Positions 40,755 to 52,060 of a stretch of 64,000 bases of DNA are shown in pieces. The position numbers and the translations under genes were made by a program. Position 1 is the stretch's first letter. Every line of letters begins with the position of its first letter. The stretch is taken from the NCBI GenBank assembly GCA_028023455.1, contig JAQFVV010000001.1, forward strand, positions 24,601,401 to 24,665,400, read 5' to 3'. The DNA comes from Epiperipatus broadwayi (taxonomy: Eukaryota; Onychophora; Udeonychophora; Euonychophora; Peripatidae). Below the pieces are notes generated by a model that searched no databases, had not been told where the DNA came from, and saw only the letters and a program-made list of their open reading frames with translations.

Positions 40755-40865
40755 ATAATTATACTACCACCTATTATGAGGTGGGTGTCAGTTAATATAA
40801 AAGGTTGGGTTCAAACCCACACTAATGCTGATGACATTGGCACTAGGTGAAGCAGAAATATGTAC
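40755..40865 (+). repeat. tRNA-derived SINE-like fragment
   Basis: GGTTGGGTTCAAACCCACAC at about 40802 contains a good pol III B-box (GGTTCAAACC) inside a short palindromic stem like a T-arm. It is preceded by ACCACCTATTATGAGGTGGG, itself a hairpin. No complete cloverleaf could be built, so a decayed tRNA-derived SINE is the likeliest reading. Confidence 0.4.
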
Positions 40866-40881
40866 TATATTACCAGCTTTA

Positions 40882-41190
40882 GAAGCAAATTAAAAATTTA
40901 AAAAAAAAGAGAGAAAACTAAATCTACAGGAATAAACTATTATTCCAAATTAACAAAATGAAAAAGAACCAAAAGAATACCAGAAATGTTAAGCTCAACA
41001 AAATCCTTTAATAAAAAGAACTTTCATTGAAATGATCACTAAAGAGTTTGGTAAGAATTTTAATTATTTGCCTACATTTTATATCATTACAATCTAAATT
41101 TAATAGTCATGATAATTATTTTTTTATTATTTATTTTATTCTTAATGTTAATACATTAACAAAAATCCATGTATAAATATTTATAGTGAT
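40882..41190 (+). repeat. Dispersed repeat, middle block, copy 1
   Basis: It matches 48826-49100. Shared landmarks are GAGAAAACTAAAT, ACAGGAATAAACT, GAACCAAAAGAA, GAGCTCAACA or AAGCTCAACA, AATTTTAATTA and TTTTATATCATTACAATCTA. In the 48-kb copy this block follows the left block directly. Here it lies about 3.2 kb farther on. Confidence 0.75.
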
Positions 41191-41611
41191 CCGGAAGCTT
41201 TATCCACTTCAAAGTTAACCATTGGGAAATCAAAACTAAAATATATATTTATAAAGATTTTAAAAGAAAACAGAAAATTGTATTTAAAAATTTTGTATTT
41301 TTTTTTTTTTATTAGAAAAGTACTTGCCACAACACACGTACTCAATTATAAATGGAAATTGTAAAAAACATTTTAATTTAAAAGATTTGATTGAGATAAG
41401 TTTTTTTTTTGTTTTGATCTATTTTAAAATCAGAAACTCATTTTTTAATTGATTAAAATTGATATTTGAAAGATAAAAACATAAGATAAAAAGAGCCCTG
41501 GTTAAAATGTTTAATTAAGCTCTAATGAAAGATAAGAGATTAACCCTGGTTAGATCTTTTAATTAAGATCTTGTGGGACATTTGCATATAAAAGCTCTGG
41601 GTTTTTGAAGG

Positions 41612-41790
41612 AGATATGTAACTTTTATATTTGCTAATAGGCAGACTGCTGATATGTAACTTTTATATTCACTAACAGGTGAACTGCTCATATATAATTT
41701 TTGTATTCATTAATTGCGGACTGCTGATTTTTATATTTTATTATTTGCTAATTTTTGACAGCAGATATATAATTTTATATGGTAGTGTTT
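41612..41790. repeat. Minisatellite, period about 38 bp, four to five units
   Basis: Units begin near 41612, 41651, 41689, 41725 and 41762. The first reads GATATGTAACTTTTATATTT, then GCTAATAGGCAGACTGCT. Later units drift but keep the CTGCT ending or CAGCA variant and the TTATATT core. No coding meaning. Confidence 0.7.
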
Positions 41791-42311
41791 TGTTCTATCA
41801 TTTCAGCCATTTGATGTCTCTATTTCTAGCTAAGCTGCTAAAATATGCTGTTTCCATGGCAGCAGCCAAACAGATAGCCTTCTTTCTATGATAAAACACA
41901 GAAAGAGTCCATTTGACTCGGCTGCTGGCTACTGCTGTGGCTTTTTTTTATGCTAAAAGCACAGAAAAATGGCTTCATTGGCTGCCATAGTTGCTTGTTA
42001 CGCACTTTATCATAATGCTGGGTTGTCTATTTTTGCTGCAGTATCGTGTGAGGATGCATCGTGTCTAAATAATTGAACTTTTTAGGTTCAACTTTTTTTT
42101 TCATGTGAACTGACCTACTGGTATCTTCTAAAAGTTTTAACAGTATCGTCACAGTTCCATCAAAATGGTGTAACCCTCACAAATTGGAATTTAGGGTGCG
42201 GCACAGCACTATTTCGAAGATCCTGATGAAAGTAATGTATCCATGAGAAATCATCCGAGATAAGTAAGATGGCTGCTTCAAACTGTGAAAATTGGCAATT
42301 TCCAGATACCG

Positions 42312-43045
42312 GAGTCGGCTTGCATTTTAGTAGTTTGTTATAATTATTAACTTTAGTGGGTAAATTGCAATCTAATTTATTTTCTCCCCCCAAAACGCAC
42401 TGTCTGATTAATTACTGTCCAAAAAAGAGTAAAATTTACTTTTATTTTTTATTACAAAAAGTACTGTAACTTTTCTGATACACACACACACACAATCTAA
42501 GAAGCCCGTCTTTGATTAATTACTGTTCAAATAAAGCTCCACTATATTTACTATTATTTATTATTAAAAAAGTAACATAACTTTTTATGAATACACACAC
42601 ACATAAAAAAATGCCACTCTCTGATTAATTGCTGTCCCAAAAAAGACGAAGTCGGCTTTCATTGTAAAATTTGGTTTGAATTTGCTAAATTTTGTGAAAG
42701 TTGTAATATAATTGACTTTGATTTCAAAACACAGTATCTGATTAAGGTCCCAAAAAGGCTAAAATTTACTGTTATTTTCTATTAAAAAAGGGAATGTAAC
42801 TTTTTATATCCACACACCCACAAAAAAGCCAGCCTCTGATTAATTACTGTCCAAAAAAGTTTCTAATGTATTATTATTTGCTATTCGAAAGTAATATAAT
42901 TTTTTATTGACACACATACCAAAAAAAAAAGCCATTCTGATTAATTACTGTTCCAAAAAGTCGGCTTACATTTTTATATTTTGTTTGAATTTTTTAACTT
43001 TATGGAAATCATAATATAATTTACTTTTATTTCCTATTCCAAAAA
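42312..43045. repeat. Tandem repeat, ~105-bp units grouped in ~320-bp higher-order units
   Basis: CTGATTAATTACTGTCC-type starts occur at about 42404, 42512 (TTGATTAATTACTGTTC), 42621, 42738, 42836 and 42937, 98-117 bp apart. Each is followed by an A-run, a TTTACT/TATTA segment, an AGTA-TGTAACTTTTTAT segment and a CACACACA stretch. A distinct segment beginning AGTCGGCTT recurs at 42312, 42650 and 42959, so a larger unit of about 310-340 bp overlies the short one. The units are 70-85% alike by eye. Confidence 0.75.
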
Positions 43046-44565
43046 TAAAGTCAATAGTTCTATAGAATTGCTGGCCTGGGAACGTTAGATCTATGTGTTT
43101 TTGCTTAGCATCAAGTGACTGACATGGTAGAACAGAACACTACTTTTTATATTTTCGGACTGCAGTTTGCCAACTGCTAAAGGAAACCATTCGAAAGGAA
43201 AAAAAAAGTGAGTATACTTAATACTGTAATTAGCGACTTTTCATTCAAAATGTAGAAACTACTCACATTAAAGAACCCTATTAAAGTATGCCATGCTAAA
43301 CCAATTCCAAAACAAACCCTGGAGTTCGAAATTGTACCATCATGAACACATACTAAAATCCTAGTTCAAAACTGATCTTAAAGATTGCCTTCATATTCCT
43401 GACCAGATAATGGAAATCAAAAACCACCATAATATACTCTCAAGAGAACTAAAATCTTGCACACACCGCTGGAATCAATCAGAAGGTAAAACTGAATATT
43501 CAAAGGTAAATAAACACTTTTTATTTTAATCAGGGTTGAAATCTCTAAGCTTTATACTCAAAGAAAGGAAATATGAACATATGATAGATCTATTCATAAT
43601 AATTTAGATATTATTAGTAGTGTATAAATATTTCTTTTATTAGATGTATTTATTTTTTAATTTTTAAAGTATAAAGAATTAGTTTAATATTTTATTTTGA
43701 CGCTTTGTTGGAGAGTGTATTATGAATTGATATTTTATAATCATTGTTGTTCTCTATTATTATTATTCATTATTGTTAAAAGCTTTGTTAGATAATAGTA
43801 GTTTTTTTTTATTCACCTGTTCCTTATTTTTCATTGTAATTAATCTCTGTTTGCATTTCCTGTAGACCATAAATCATTTGGCTAACAATTTATCAGTTAT
43901 ATAGTTTTTTTTTCTTAAACTGTAGACATTTTGTTCTCTTATATTTCAGATTATGTAAAATCATAATCTTTTTCTCTTTGCTTGTACGGTGGCAATCTTA
44001 AGGGTCATATTTCCGCAATTTCTTTTGAGCGTTTAAAGGAGCATATGATATCCTTGTTGTGTACCATTGTTTTATGGGATTAAGAAAAGTTCACTGTTCA
44101 TTAAACTTCCGTATAAATTCATTTTATTAAAATCTCTAAATAAAGGAAAACAGAAATTGAAAAGTAGATAAATTGTTAGCATAAAGATCATTCAAAGTGC
44201 TCTAAACTTAGGTGAGAAAACAAAATTATCTACCGAAGTATTTAACCACAATACTCTCATGCATCCTCTGACAAAGAAAGTTGGGGAACTTAGGTCAAAC
44301 TTTTACATTTTGTTTGATTAATATTTATTTTTGAATTTAATAAAACTTTAAAATTATCAATAATTACATTTGTTTTTGGATAACATTTGTTTTTGGGTCC
44401 TGTCCCTCAATTGCTTGAACAAAGGTTTAAGATCCCTTTCTCTCCCTGGGTATAGCTGGCAGCATTTATATTCATCATCCTCAACTTTTTCATCACCGTA
44501 AGTCAAAAATTTTATAGGTTGACAGTGGCGCTCTCTGTGTTAAAAAGAAGTGGAGTATCCAATAC

Positions 44566-45115
44566 AATAGAGAGCAAATTTTATTATTGTGTAATAAATA
44601 TTTATTTTATTATTTGTTAATCTGACCTCCATTCTCTTTCCTTAGCAAACTTTTTACTGTAGATGAATATATTGTTTATATAATATTTATTTTAAAGAGA
44701 TCATAATATGATATCCAGTGAGACATGATTCATATTCAAAAGAGCTAGTCAGGGTTAAACAACTGTAGTATTGAAGAGAGTTCAAACTCCTCGCATGAAT
44801 ATTTGTGGTATTGATGTAAATCTAATATAAATACATACATTCATGGAGGATTTCCTTTTTAGTTAAAGAAGAATGGGATTAATGGTCTTGAAATGTTATC
44901 ATGGTATATGAGATTTATATTTAATTAGTATCCAGTCTGGCCATTAATATAATTTTATAAATTGTATTAAATTATATTTCCCTCTTGACACATGTAACAA
45001 TCACTTATATTTGCTGACCAATGTTAGTCAGATTAATGTCAACATAAATAATGATTATGTTTGCTGACCAAATGTCTGATGATTCAAAATCCCTTTTGTA
45101 TAACTTATATATTTG
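44566..45115 (+). repeat. Dispersed repeat, right block, copy 1
   Basis: It matches 49116-49672 along its whole length: TTTTATTATTGTGTAATAAA, GTTAATCTGAC, TAGCAAACTTTTTA, GAGGATTTCC, TTAATGGTCTTGAAATGT, AATTTTATAAATTGTATTAA and CATGTAACA or ATGTGTAACA occur in the same order. It lies about 3.4 kb beyond the middle block here, but directly after it in the 48-kb copy. Confidence 0.8.
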
Positions 45116-45239
45116 GCTTCCAATGTGAGAGCACAAGAATGACTCTGGCTCTATCTACTATTGGAAAAAATAATAATAATAATTTGATGAGATATGTGAG
45201 GATAGATAAGAGAGAAACAGTTTTAAAACAATGATGTTG

Positions 45240-46590
45240 ATTTTAATATAAAAATAATTGATTGAGAGCAAAAGTGCAGGCTCCAGAAAAAGAGATAGAA
45301 AATGTTCCCAGTGAAAAACAATCAGAAGTCTTAAATAGAGAAAGAAACAATGGCTTTATAAACAATGATGATGAAAATATTTGAAAATCAAAATAAAATA
45401 CTAGACAATCCAAATAAAGAGATGGCCATAAAATTTGAAAATCAAAATAAGGAAATGTTCACAAAATTTGAAAATCTAAGTAAAAGATTCAAAAAGCTGG
45501 AATATCAAATTTTTTTTAGGGCTGTTAGCAATTGAGGGAAGAAATCATAAAAGCTCGAGGAAGATTTAACACAGATTGAGAACAAAGTAGAAGAGGCATG
45601 TCAAAAGGTAAAGCAAAATAAAATGCAGTAAGAAAGGAAAGTAGAGTTTTTAAGTAGAGGAAGTAAAAACAGAAAGTAATAGGGTGTTAGAGCAGGTTCA
45701 TGTAGAAATAACCAATATTGTTCAAAAAAATTGAAAAGATGGAGATAAAACATGACAGGCAACACAAAACACCAATAGAGAAAATAGACTCAATCGAAAA
45801 AAGTGAATAATAAAATATGCAATTTGAATGATAACAGACTGGAAAGAGTTAACTTAGTTGTACACACACTATCTAATACACTTGTGATTCTTAACCAAAT
45901 TCAAAAAATAATTTCTCAGAACATGTAGGGAAAGCTTTTAATTTGGAGGGATATGGCTAAAATTGAAATAGAATGTAGCCATCTACAAAGGGCCTCATAG
46001 GGTTGGTAGGATTTCCTGTTTGCTGAACCTCAGAGTTTTAATGCATATAAACAGGTCTTGTTATCATGTTATTGGAGCTAGGAGCATCAAGCATCTCAAG
46101 AAAAATGGTGGCCTGGAGAACCGTTCACTCCACATTTTCAAAGTCAGGTGATGAAACTAAGGACTTTAACCGCCAGTCCACTATCTGAGAATCAATTTAT
46201 TAGTATAGTAAAATGGAATTTTCCTAATCATATAGAGCAAATGCTTATTGGCATGGAAAGAAAAACTCAAACAGGTAGCAGTGGTAGGCCTACATATGAA
46301 ATAAAAGAGAGGGGATTTAAACCCCAATCAGAAGAATCCTACAGACAAGAAAATGAGCCATAGGTAAATGCATTGGAATATAGAAGTAGAAAAAATACAT
46401 GAAAAAGAAAAGAAAATATCCACTGGTAGCCCAACTAGACTAGAATCATTCAGTGCACTGGAAGTGATTTTAATATTAATTGAGATTAGCAGTACACTAG
46501 ACTTAAAAGTGATTCACAATCACCTAGTACTAGTAGTAGCACTTCAAAAAATACTTGGAGAGAGGCAAGGTTTGATCTCAATATAAATAA
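45240..46590 (+). pseudogene. Possible retrotransposon gag remnant
   Basis: The + strand is purine-rich and, across several broken frames, gives lysine- and glutamate-rich helical runs with heptad-like spacing, for example NKEMFTKFENLSKRFKKLEY near 45450 and IENKVEEACQKVKQNKMQ near 45575. Two short frames at 46148-46363 and 46368-46586 follow, separated by a stop; the first contains VKWNFPNHIEQMLIGMERKT. A coiled-coil N-terminus followed by a compact helical domain resembles the gag of some gypsy-type elements, but no zinc knuckle, protease or RT was found. A decayed host coiled-coil gene is an alternative. Confidence 0.3.
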
Positions 46591-47051
46591 GGATGGCTAA
46601 TCTTATCAATGATCAAGGATATGTTAAATGGACTAATGATTTCATATGTGGAGAATAAGATATATAATAACACTGAAATATAAATCTTGTGGTGTATTTG
46701 ATAAAAATAATTTAAGAACAGTTTTTTTTTAATTATCTTTATATCACTAACCATCAAATTCACAAATAAAAAAAAATCTTATGTTTTGTATTAATAATTA
46801 TTAAAGTCAGAAATAATAGTAGAAAAGAGAGAACATAATCAATGATAATGAACGAATAGGGAATTGAAAAGATAAAAGTGTAGTGTGAAAGGTTTTTAGA
46901 ATAAATAAGAATTAACTATAAATTTGAAGTATTTGTATGATTATGCCTTGTTTCAAAAGTATATTTATTAATTACTTTGTGTACAAATTAGAATGGATAT
47001 ATACAAGGTTAAATGAGGTTATGCTAAGTTCTGAAAGTTCTTATGAGTGGT

Positions 47052-48554
47052 TTAGTAGGCCAGCATGTTTGTTGTTCTGTTGTTATTAGTAGGGAGGGTG
47101 AATAGGTTCCAGGTGTCCTCAAAGGATTTTTTGGGAGAGATGAGCTCATCTCTTTTTTTGATTTTCTTTATTGTTTCACAGAACAACAGATCTGGGTCCA
47201 GATGGGGCAGTTCCATTATCAACTTGCAACGTACTATCCAGATTGCATAGAGAATGAAAATGGATAGTCTAATGATAGCAAATGTTCCGGTGTGGATTGC
47301 TTTTATGGGCAAGAGAATTAGGTCCGGTCTGATATTGAAGTTGGTGAAGACTATATCTCTGACTGTTTTAAGGTTTGGACAGCGATATAAGAAGTGCTCA
47401 ATGGTTTCCTCTTCATGAGAACATAAACTGCAGGTTGGATCAATGTTGGAGTTACCTCTTCGGTAAAATAGGAACCAATTTGTGGGAAGCACACTAAGGT
47501 TAATTTTGATGATGAAGTCCAGATACCTGGGCTCCAGACACCATCTTTTAAAGTGGGTAATTAATTTTTGGTTTGTGAGGTTGAGGCTACTTTTGGGAGG
47601 TTGCGGATGTGGGTTGATTAGGTGATACGCATTCCACAAGGTGATTTTAACATCAAAATTGGTGTCCATGATTGGTTTGTATTGACTTAGAAGATTGATA
47701 AGGCATGATATCCATGGCATTTTCCCTGGTGGGGTCGATCTGTTGGGGAAATCTTTTTGGTGATGTTGTTATAGCCAAAGGAATGTATCAGATTATGTAG
47801 CGTATTGTGTGTTTTTTGGAGTATGGCTGCTTGAATAGAGTGGAAAGACAAGCCATTGAACCTCCGAGGCAGCTGGATTTGTCGGAGGCTGATGGCCACA
47901 GTCTTCCCTCTCCAGAAGAGTTTGGTGCATAGGCGATTAATTTTGTTCTGAAACTGTTTGGTTAGTTTGATGAAGGGCAGGTAATATGTAATTTTTGGTA
48001 ATATTGTCATATTCAGGAGGCCCACCTTTCCATATAGTGAAAGATAGACTTGAGAGAGATGTGGTGATGTGCTCTGTTGTTTGGAGGATACCGTCCTGTA
48101 TTTCTCTGGCCATTGATGATTTGAAGATGGGAAACCCCAAGAATCTTTGTGGTTTGGCAGTATAGATAGATGGTATTTGTTTTCCTGACTTTATCTGCCA
48201 GATAGCTGATTTGTTGCGATTTATTTGTAAATGATATTTTGCAGTATATTGATTTAAAATGGATTGTAGTTGGGGAAGGTATTTTATGGTAGGTAGAACA
48301 ATCATGATGTCATCTATGTAGGCAAATGAATTGAGGTGTTTATTGATGAATGAAACGAATACGCCCGGTAGATTTTTTTCAATATCCATCAATAGAGGAT
48401 TTATGTATGCTGTGAAGCATAGAGCACTGAGGGGGGAACCTTGAGGGAGAGATTTAAAAGGTTTGAAGCCTGGTGTGAGTTTGCCATCCAATGAGACAAA
48501 GATTTCTCTGTTGCTTAATAGATTACTGATTATTTGTATAATGGTATCTTGCAT
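47052..48554 (-). pseudogene. Non-LTR retrotransposon RT and C-terminal zinc-knuckle region, two frameshifts
   Basis: Read on the - strand, three open pieces follow one another: 48554-47937, 48025-47687 and 47720-47052. Each junction is a frameshift, near 48020 and near 47720. The first piece carries the RT motifs SLPQGSPLSALCFTAYINPL and FAYIDDIMIV, so the catalytic pair is in YIDD instead of FADD. The last piece carries CSLCSHEEETIEHFLYRC, the C-x2-C-x7-H-x4-C type knuckle found after the RT in several LINE clades. It differs from the RTE copies and from 18445-19080. The endonuclease is missing, and the 5' truncation falls at the edge of the dispersed repeat at 48556. The clade is not resolved; the PQGSPLS motif leans toward the I/R1/Tad side. 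Confidence 0.75.
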
Positions 48555-48555
48555 T

Positions 48556-49672
48556 ATAAAATTTTAATAGAGCTGCATTGCTAAATTCCTAAGAATATAT
48601 GTATGTGTGTTAATCTGGACATAATATAGTCCCATTTAATTATCCAGAGAGCATCCCCAACAACCCAAAACATAAGACCAAACTTAACCTGCCATTGCTA
48701 AGAAATGTTTGCTCTGAACTATATATTTTGCTTGCCAAAGATCTATCAAATGGATGCATTCTCTTGTTAAGAAGTGTATGATATGTGCGTGGAAGGATTT
48801 TGATCAGAATTTATAAAACAAGCGAATTAAAGAAGACTAAAAAAAAGAGAAAACTAAATGTACAGGAATAAACTCTACAATTTCAAATTAATAATTATGA
48901 AGAACCAAAAGAAAAACAGAAAATGTTGAGCTCAACAAAAAGGACTTCATGATTACCAAAGAATTTGATAATAATTTTAATTACTTGCCTATATTTTATA
49001 TCATTACAATCTAATTCATTAGTCATGGTAATGTTTATTTATTATTATTATTTATTTAATCTTAATGATAATGATTAAATCTTATGTTTAAATGTTTGTA
49101 AAGGACTATAGTTAACTAGTGAATTTTATTATTGTGTAATAAACATTTGTTATTTGTTAATCTGACGTCTGTTCTCTTTTTCTAATTTCTCAATATTTAA
49201 ATTAGCAAACTTTTTATGATAGGGCAAATATATTTATATAATATTGTAAAAGAATCAGAATATGATAGCCAATGAGATGGGATTCTTATTCAACAGATCT
49301 AATTGTGATTAAGCAACGATAGTACTGTTCAAACTCCTGTGAATATTCCTGATATTTGACATATCCAGATTTTAATGTAGTATAAGTATTCTTCATAGAG
49401 GATTTCCCTTTTAGTTAAATAAAAATGGAGTTAATGGTCTTGAAATGTGGCTGTGGTATATGAAATTTATGTGTAATTATTATCCAGTTTGACTATTAGT
49501 ATAATTTTATAAATTGTATTAAATTATATTTCCCCTCTTGTCATGTGTAACAGTCATTTATATTTACTAACCAGTTTTGGTCAGATTAAAGTAAAGGTAA
49601 GAAAAAATTGTGTTTTGGATGACCAAGTGTGCGTTGGCTTAAAACCCCTCTGTTGTACTGTTATAATATTTA
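48556..49672 (+). repeat. Dispersed repeat of about 1.1 kb, uninterrupted copy
   Basis: Three blocks that are spread over 7.7 kb at 37443-45115 occur here back to back (48556-48817, 48826-49100, 49116-49672) in the same order and orientation. No open frame, terminal inverted repeat or LTR is visible, so the class is unknown. The minus-strand LINE abuts its left edge. Confidence 0.7.
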
Positions 49673-50528
49673 CATGTAAAACTAAGTAAAATACCCAGTA
49701 TACATTAATGATTGTAATAATAATAAATAAAACTATTAAGTATTAATGGTGATAATAAATATTCATAATAATTATAAAATCACACGAATATTTTTTATTA
49801 CTTTTATATATTTTGAATTACTTTCATAACTATTTTATAATTGTTATTATTATGAATATTTATTATCCCTATGATTATTACAATCATTAATATCTAATGG
49901 GTGTTTTATTTGGTTTTCATATATTTTGATTAAATAGATTTCATTGCTCTTAAGAAATAATGAGAACAAATGTAAAAAATTTATATGGACTAAATGTAAA
50001 TTTTGACATATGGTTTAAATGTAAATTTTGAGTTTTCAAAATATACAAAGTATACTATGTGTTTTCCAATTATTGTAACAGTAAGCTTAATAAGTGTTTA
50101 AATTTGATGACAAAGGAGAATTGTAATATAAAATGTATAATTTTAAATGATTAAACAAGAAAATGTAAAAATGAAATTATTTTTGGGAAAATAATTATGA
50201 AACTAACTAAAAATATTTTGAGTTTTTATAATATTTATTATCACTGATAATACTTTATAGTTGCTTTTATTATTATTATTATTATTAACAGTATATATAA
50301 ACTTTGTAGATTACAAATATATTATAACAGTTGTTATATTACTTATTTGTTTACATGATATATCTATTTGTGGTAAAAAAAAAAAATTAGAGACTTTGCT
50401 CTGCAATGGACTATTTAAAGCTGTTTTATTATCTTTTACTTATATGTGTCTAATTGTATCAGTTACCCTTATGAAAATGTGCTATGTAATAGATGTTTTA
50501 ATAATCATTTTTAAATTTAATTAAACAG

Positions 50529-50622
50529 AATCAATCAAGAACAATTACACTAGCAAATATCATCCATCAGTCTGATCAGGCATTGCGAAAATTAGTCAAA
50601 GAATCAATTTTAGAACATAAAG
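50529..50622 (+). CDS. Internal exon D of the unrecognised host gene
   Basis: A 94-base exon sits between the acceptor TTAATTAAACAG and the donor GTGAGT at 50623. It starts in phase 0, matching the end of exon C, and encodes NQSRTITLANIIHQSDQALR, then KLVKESILEHK, plus one leftover base G. The sequence looks like two amphipathic helices. With exons A to C the joined frame is about 202 codons without a stop. No following exon starting in the required phase was found up to the end of the window, so the gene probably continues beyond it or through an exon too short to see. Confidence 0.7.
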
Positions 50623-51066
50623 GTGAGTTATATATATATATTTATACACAAACACATATAAATTTTTAATGTATTTTTATTAAAATAAAAGTAAAAAAAA
50701 GAATTAGTTGTTTTAGTTTTATTTATTATATTGTGACTAATAAAGTTGCAATACCACTTGTGAAGAATCACCTTATGGTTAGGTGCAAATTATAAAGATT
50801 AAAAAATAGATAATACTAGAGATGCTGATATTATATCATAAATGTTTGATAAATTATATATAGTATGGGTTGTGTATATATATATTTTTACTGACAGTAT
50901 GCAGTATTGAATCATTCCAGAAGCTAATACATTTATTTTAAATGTTTATTAAAATCTTAACCTAAATCAAAAAGTAACTGCTGTTGCAACTACTCTTAGC
51001 TATATATAAGCAATGATAGACATATATATAGTTTAGTAATATATTTTTGTAAAAATAGCTGAAAAA

Positions 51067-51264
51067 TAATTTTTGATTAAGGAAGGTGCAATCATTAAGT
51101 ATAAATAAGCTTTTGTATAGTGTAATGTTTTATTTAGTAATGAAATATTTTCCAAACAAATAACTTAATTTTTGATTAAGGAAGGTGCAATCATTAAGTA
51201 TAAATAAGCTTTTGTATAGTGTAATGTTTTATTTAGTAATGAAATATTTTCCAAACAAATAACT
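51067..51264. repeat. Perfect 99-bp tandem duplication
   Basis: The unit TAATTTTTGATTAAGGAAGG and onward occupies 51067-51165 and repeats without a mismatch that I can see at 51166-51264. It ends in CCAAACAAATAACT. Perfect identity in an otherwise decayed neighbourhood points to a very recent event or an assembly artefact. Confidence 0.9.
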
Positions 51265-51949
51265 TAAATGACTTTACTATAGAGGTGAAAATAAGTACAC
51301 ACTGAATTATTAATTATTAAAAGACAAAGAAATAAATATTGTATTAAAAAAGTACTATACAAATAATTTTTAAAAATGTATATCTTATAAAAACTATTGT
51401 TAAACAGAAAAGAAAAATCTTTATAAGATATATGAATAAGAAAATATGTTATTTTAAAGTTGTAATCAATAATTTGTAAAGCACATACGTAAGTAATATA
51501 TATTAAGGGTATAACCTTAAGACTATGCGCCTAAAATGCGACAGTAGGGACCTCTACAAATCTAAACACTAGATTAACGACTTTAAAATGAGATAATTAA
51601 ATGACTCAGTAAGCAAAGTTGAAAGATTAAAAATATTTATCAAATAACACACTGGGCAAATGAATAGGTTAGCTTTTGAGTTTTTGGAAAACATGTTTTT
51701 TTTCTTAACAAGAAATTTATTTATAAAAGAGAGCATTAAAGTGTTTGTCTAAAAGTTTGTTATGATGGCATTTTATTAATAATTAAATATTGAACTATTT
51801 CCATTATCTAATATTAATTGTTAAATATCTTTAGAAAAATTCAAACTTTATTTAAATTTTTCAAATACATAGAACTATTAGTAATAACATACAGGTTAAT
51901 ATATAACATAATGTTTCAAGTGATATTTTTCTCTCTTCTTCAAATCTTA

Positions 51950-52060
51950 TTAGCCTGACCAATGACAGTACTAATATGGGAATCAAACCCGAGTCTTTAG
52001 ATTCACATGACAATAGCAAATAACCTCATAAGTCAATCTAGAGTTATAATTCATAATATC
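51950..52060 (-). repeat. tRNA-derived SINE-like fragment
   Basis: On the - strand a tRNA-like order is visible: ATGTGAATCTAAAGACTC, then the B-box-like GGGTTTGATTCCC at about 51974-51986. This resembles the anticodon-to-T-arm half of a tRNA-derived SINE head. The A-box half is not clear, and no cloverleaf closes. Confidence 0.45.

Larger units (their letters stand above)
35768..50528 (+). other. Intron 3 (about 14.8 kb) of the four-exon gene
   Basis: It runs from GTAAAC at 35768 to TTAATTAAACAG ending at 50528. It holds dispersed repeats, minisatellites, a gag-like remnant and a minus-strand LINE, listed separately. The stretches 35768-37442, 37661-40754, 43046-44565 and 49673-50528 show no gene. 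Within them, 38620-38860 and 39790-40260 are less AT-rich and may be old transposon pieces I cannot name. Confidence 0.6.

Noticed and set aside
42403-43045. CRISPR array
   Set aside because: Units differ throughout, with no constant repeats separated by unique spacers, and the context is eukaryotic.
51950-52060. Functional tRNA gene
   Set aside because: Only the B-box half is tRNA-like. The acceptor stem and A-box do not form, so it is listed as SINE-like.
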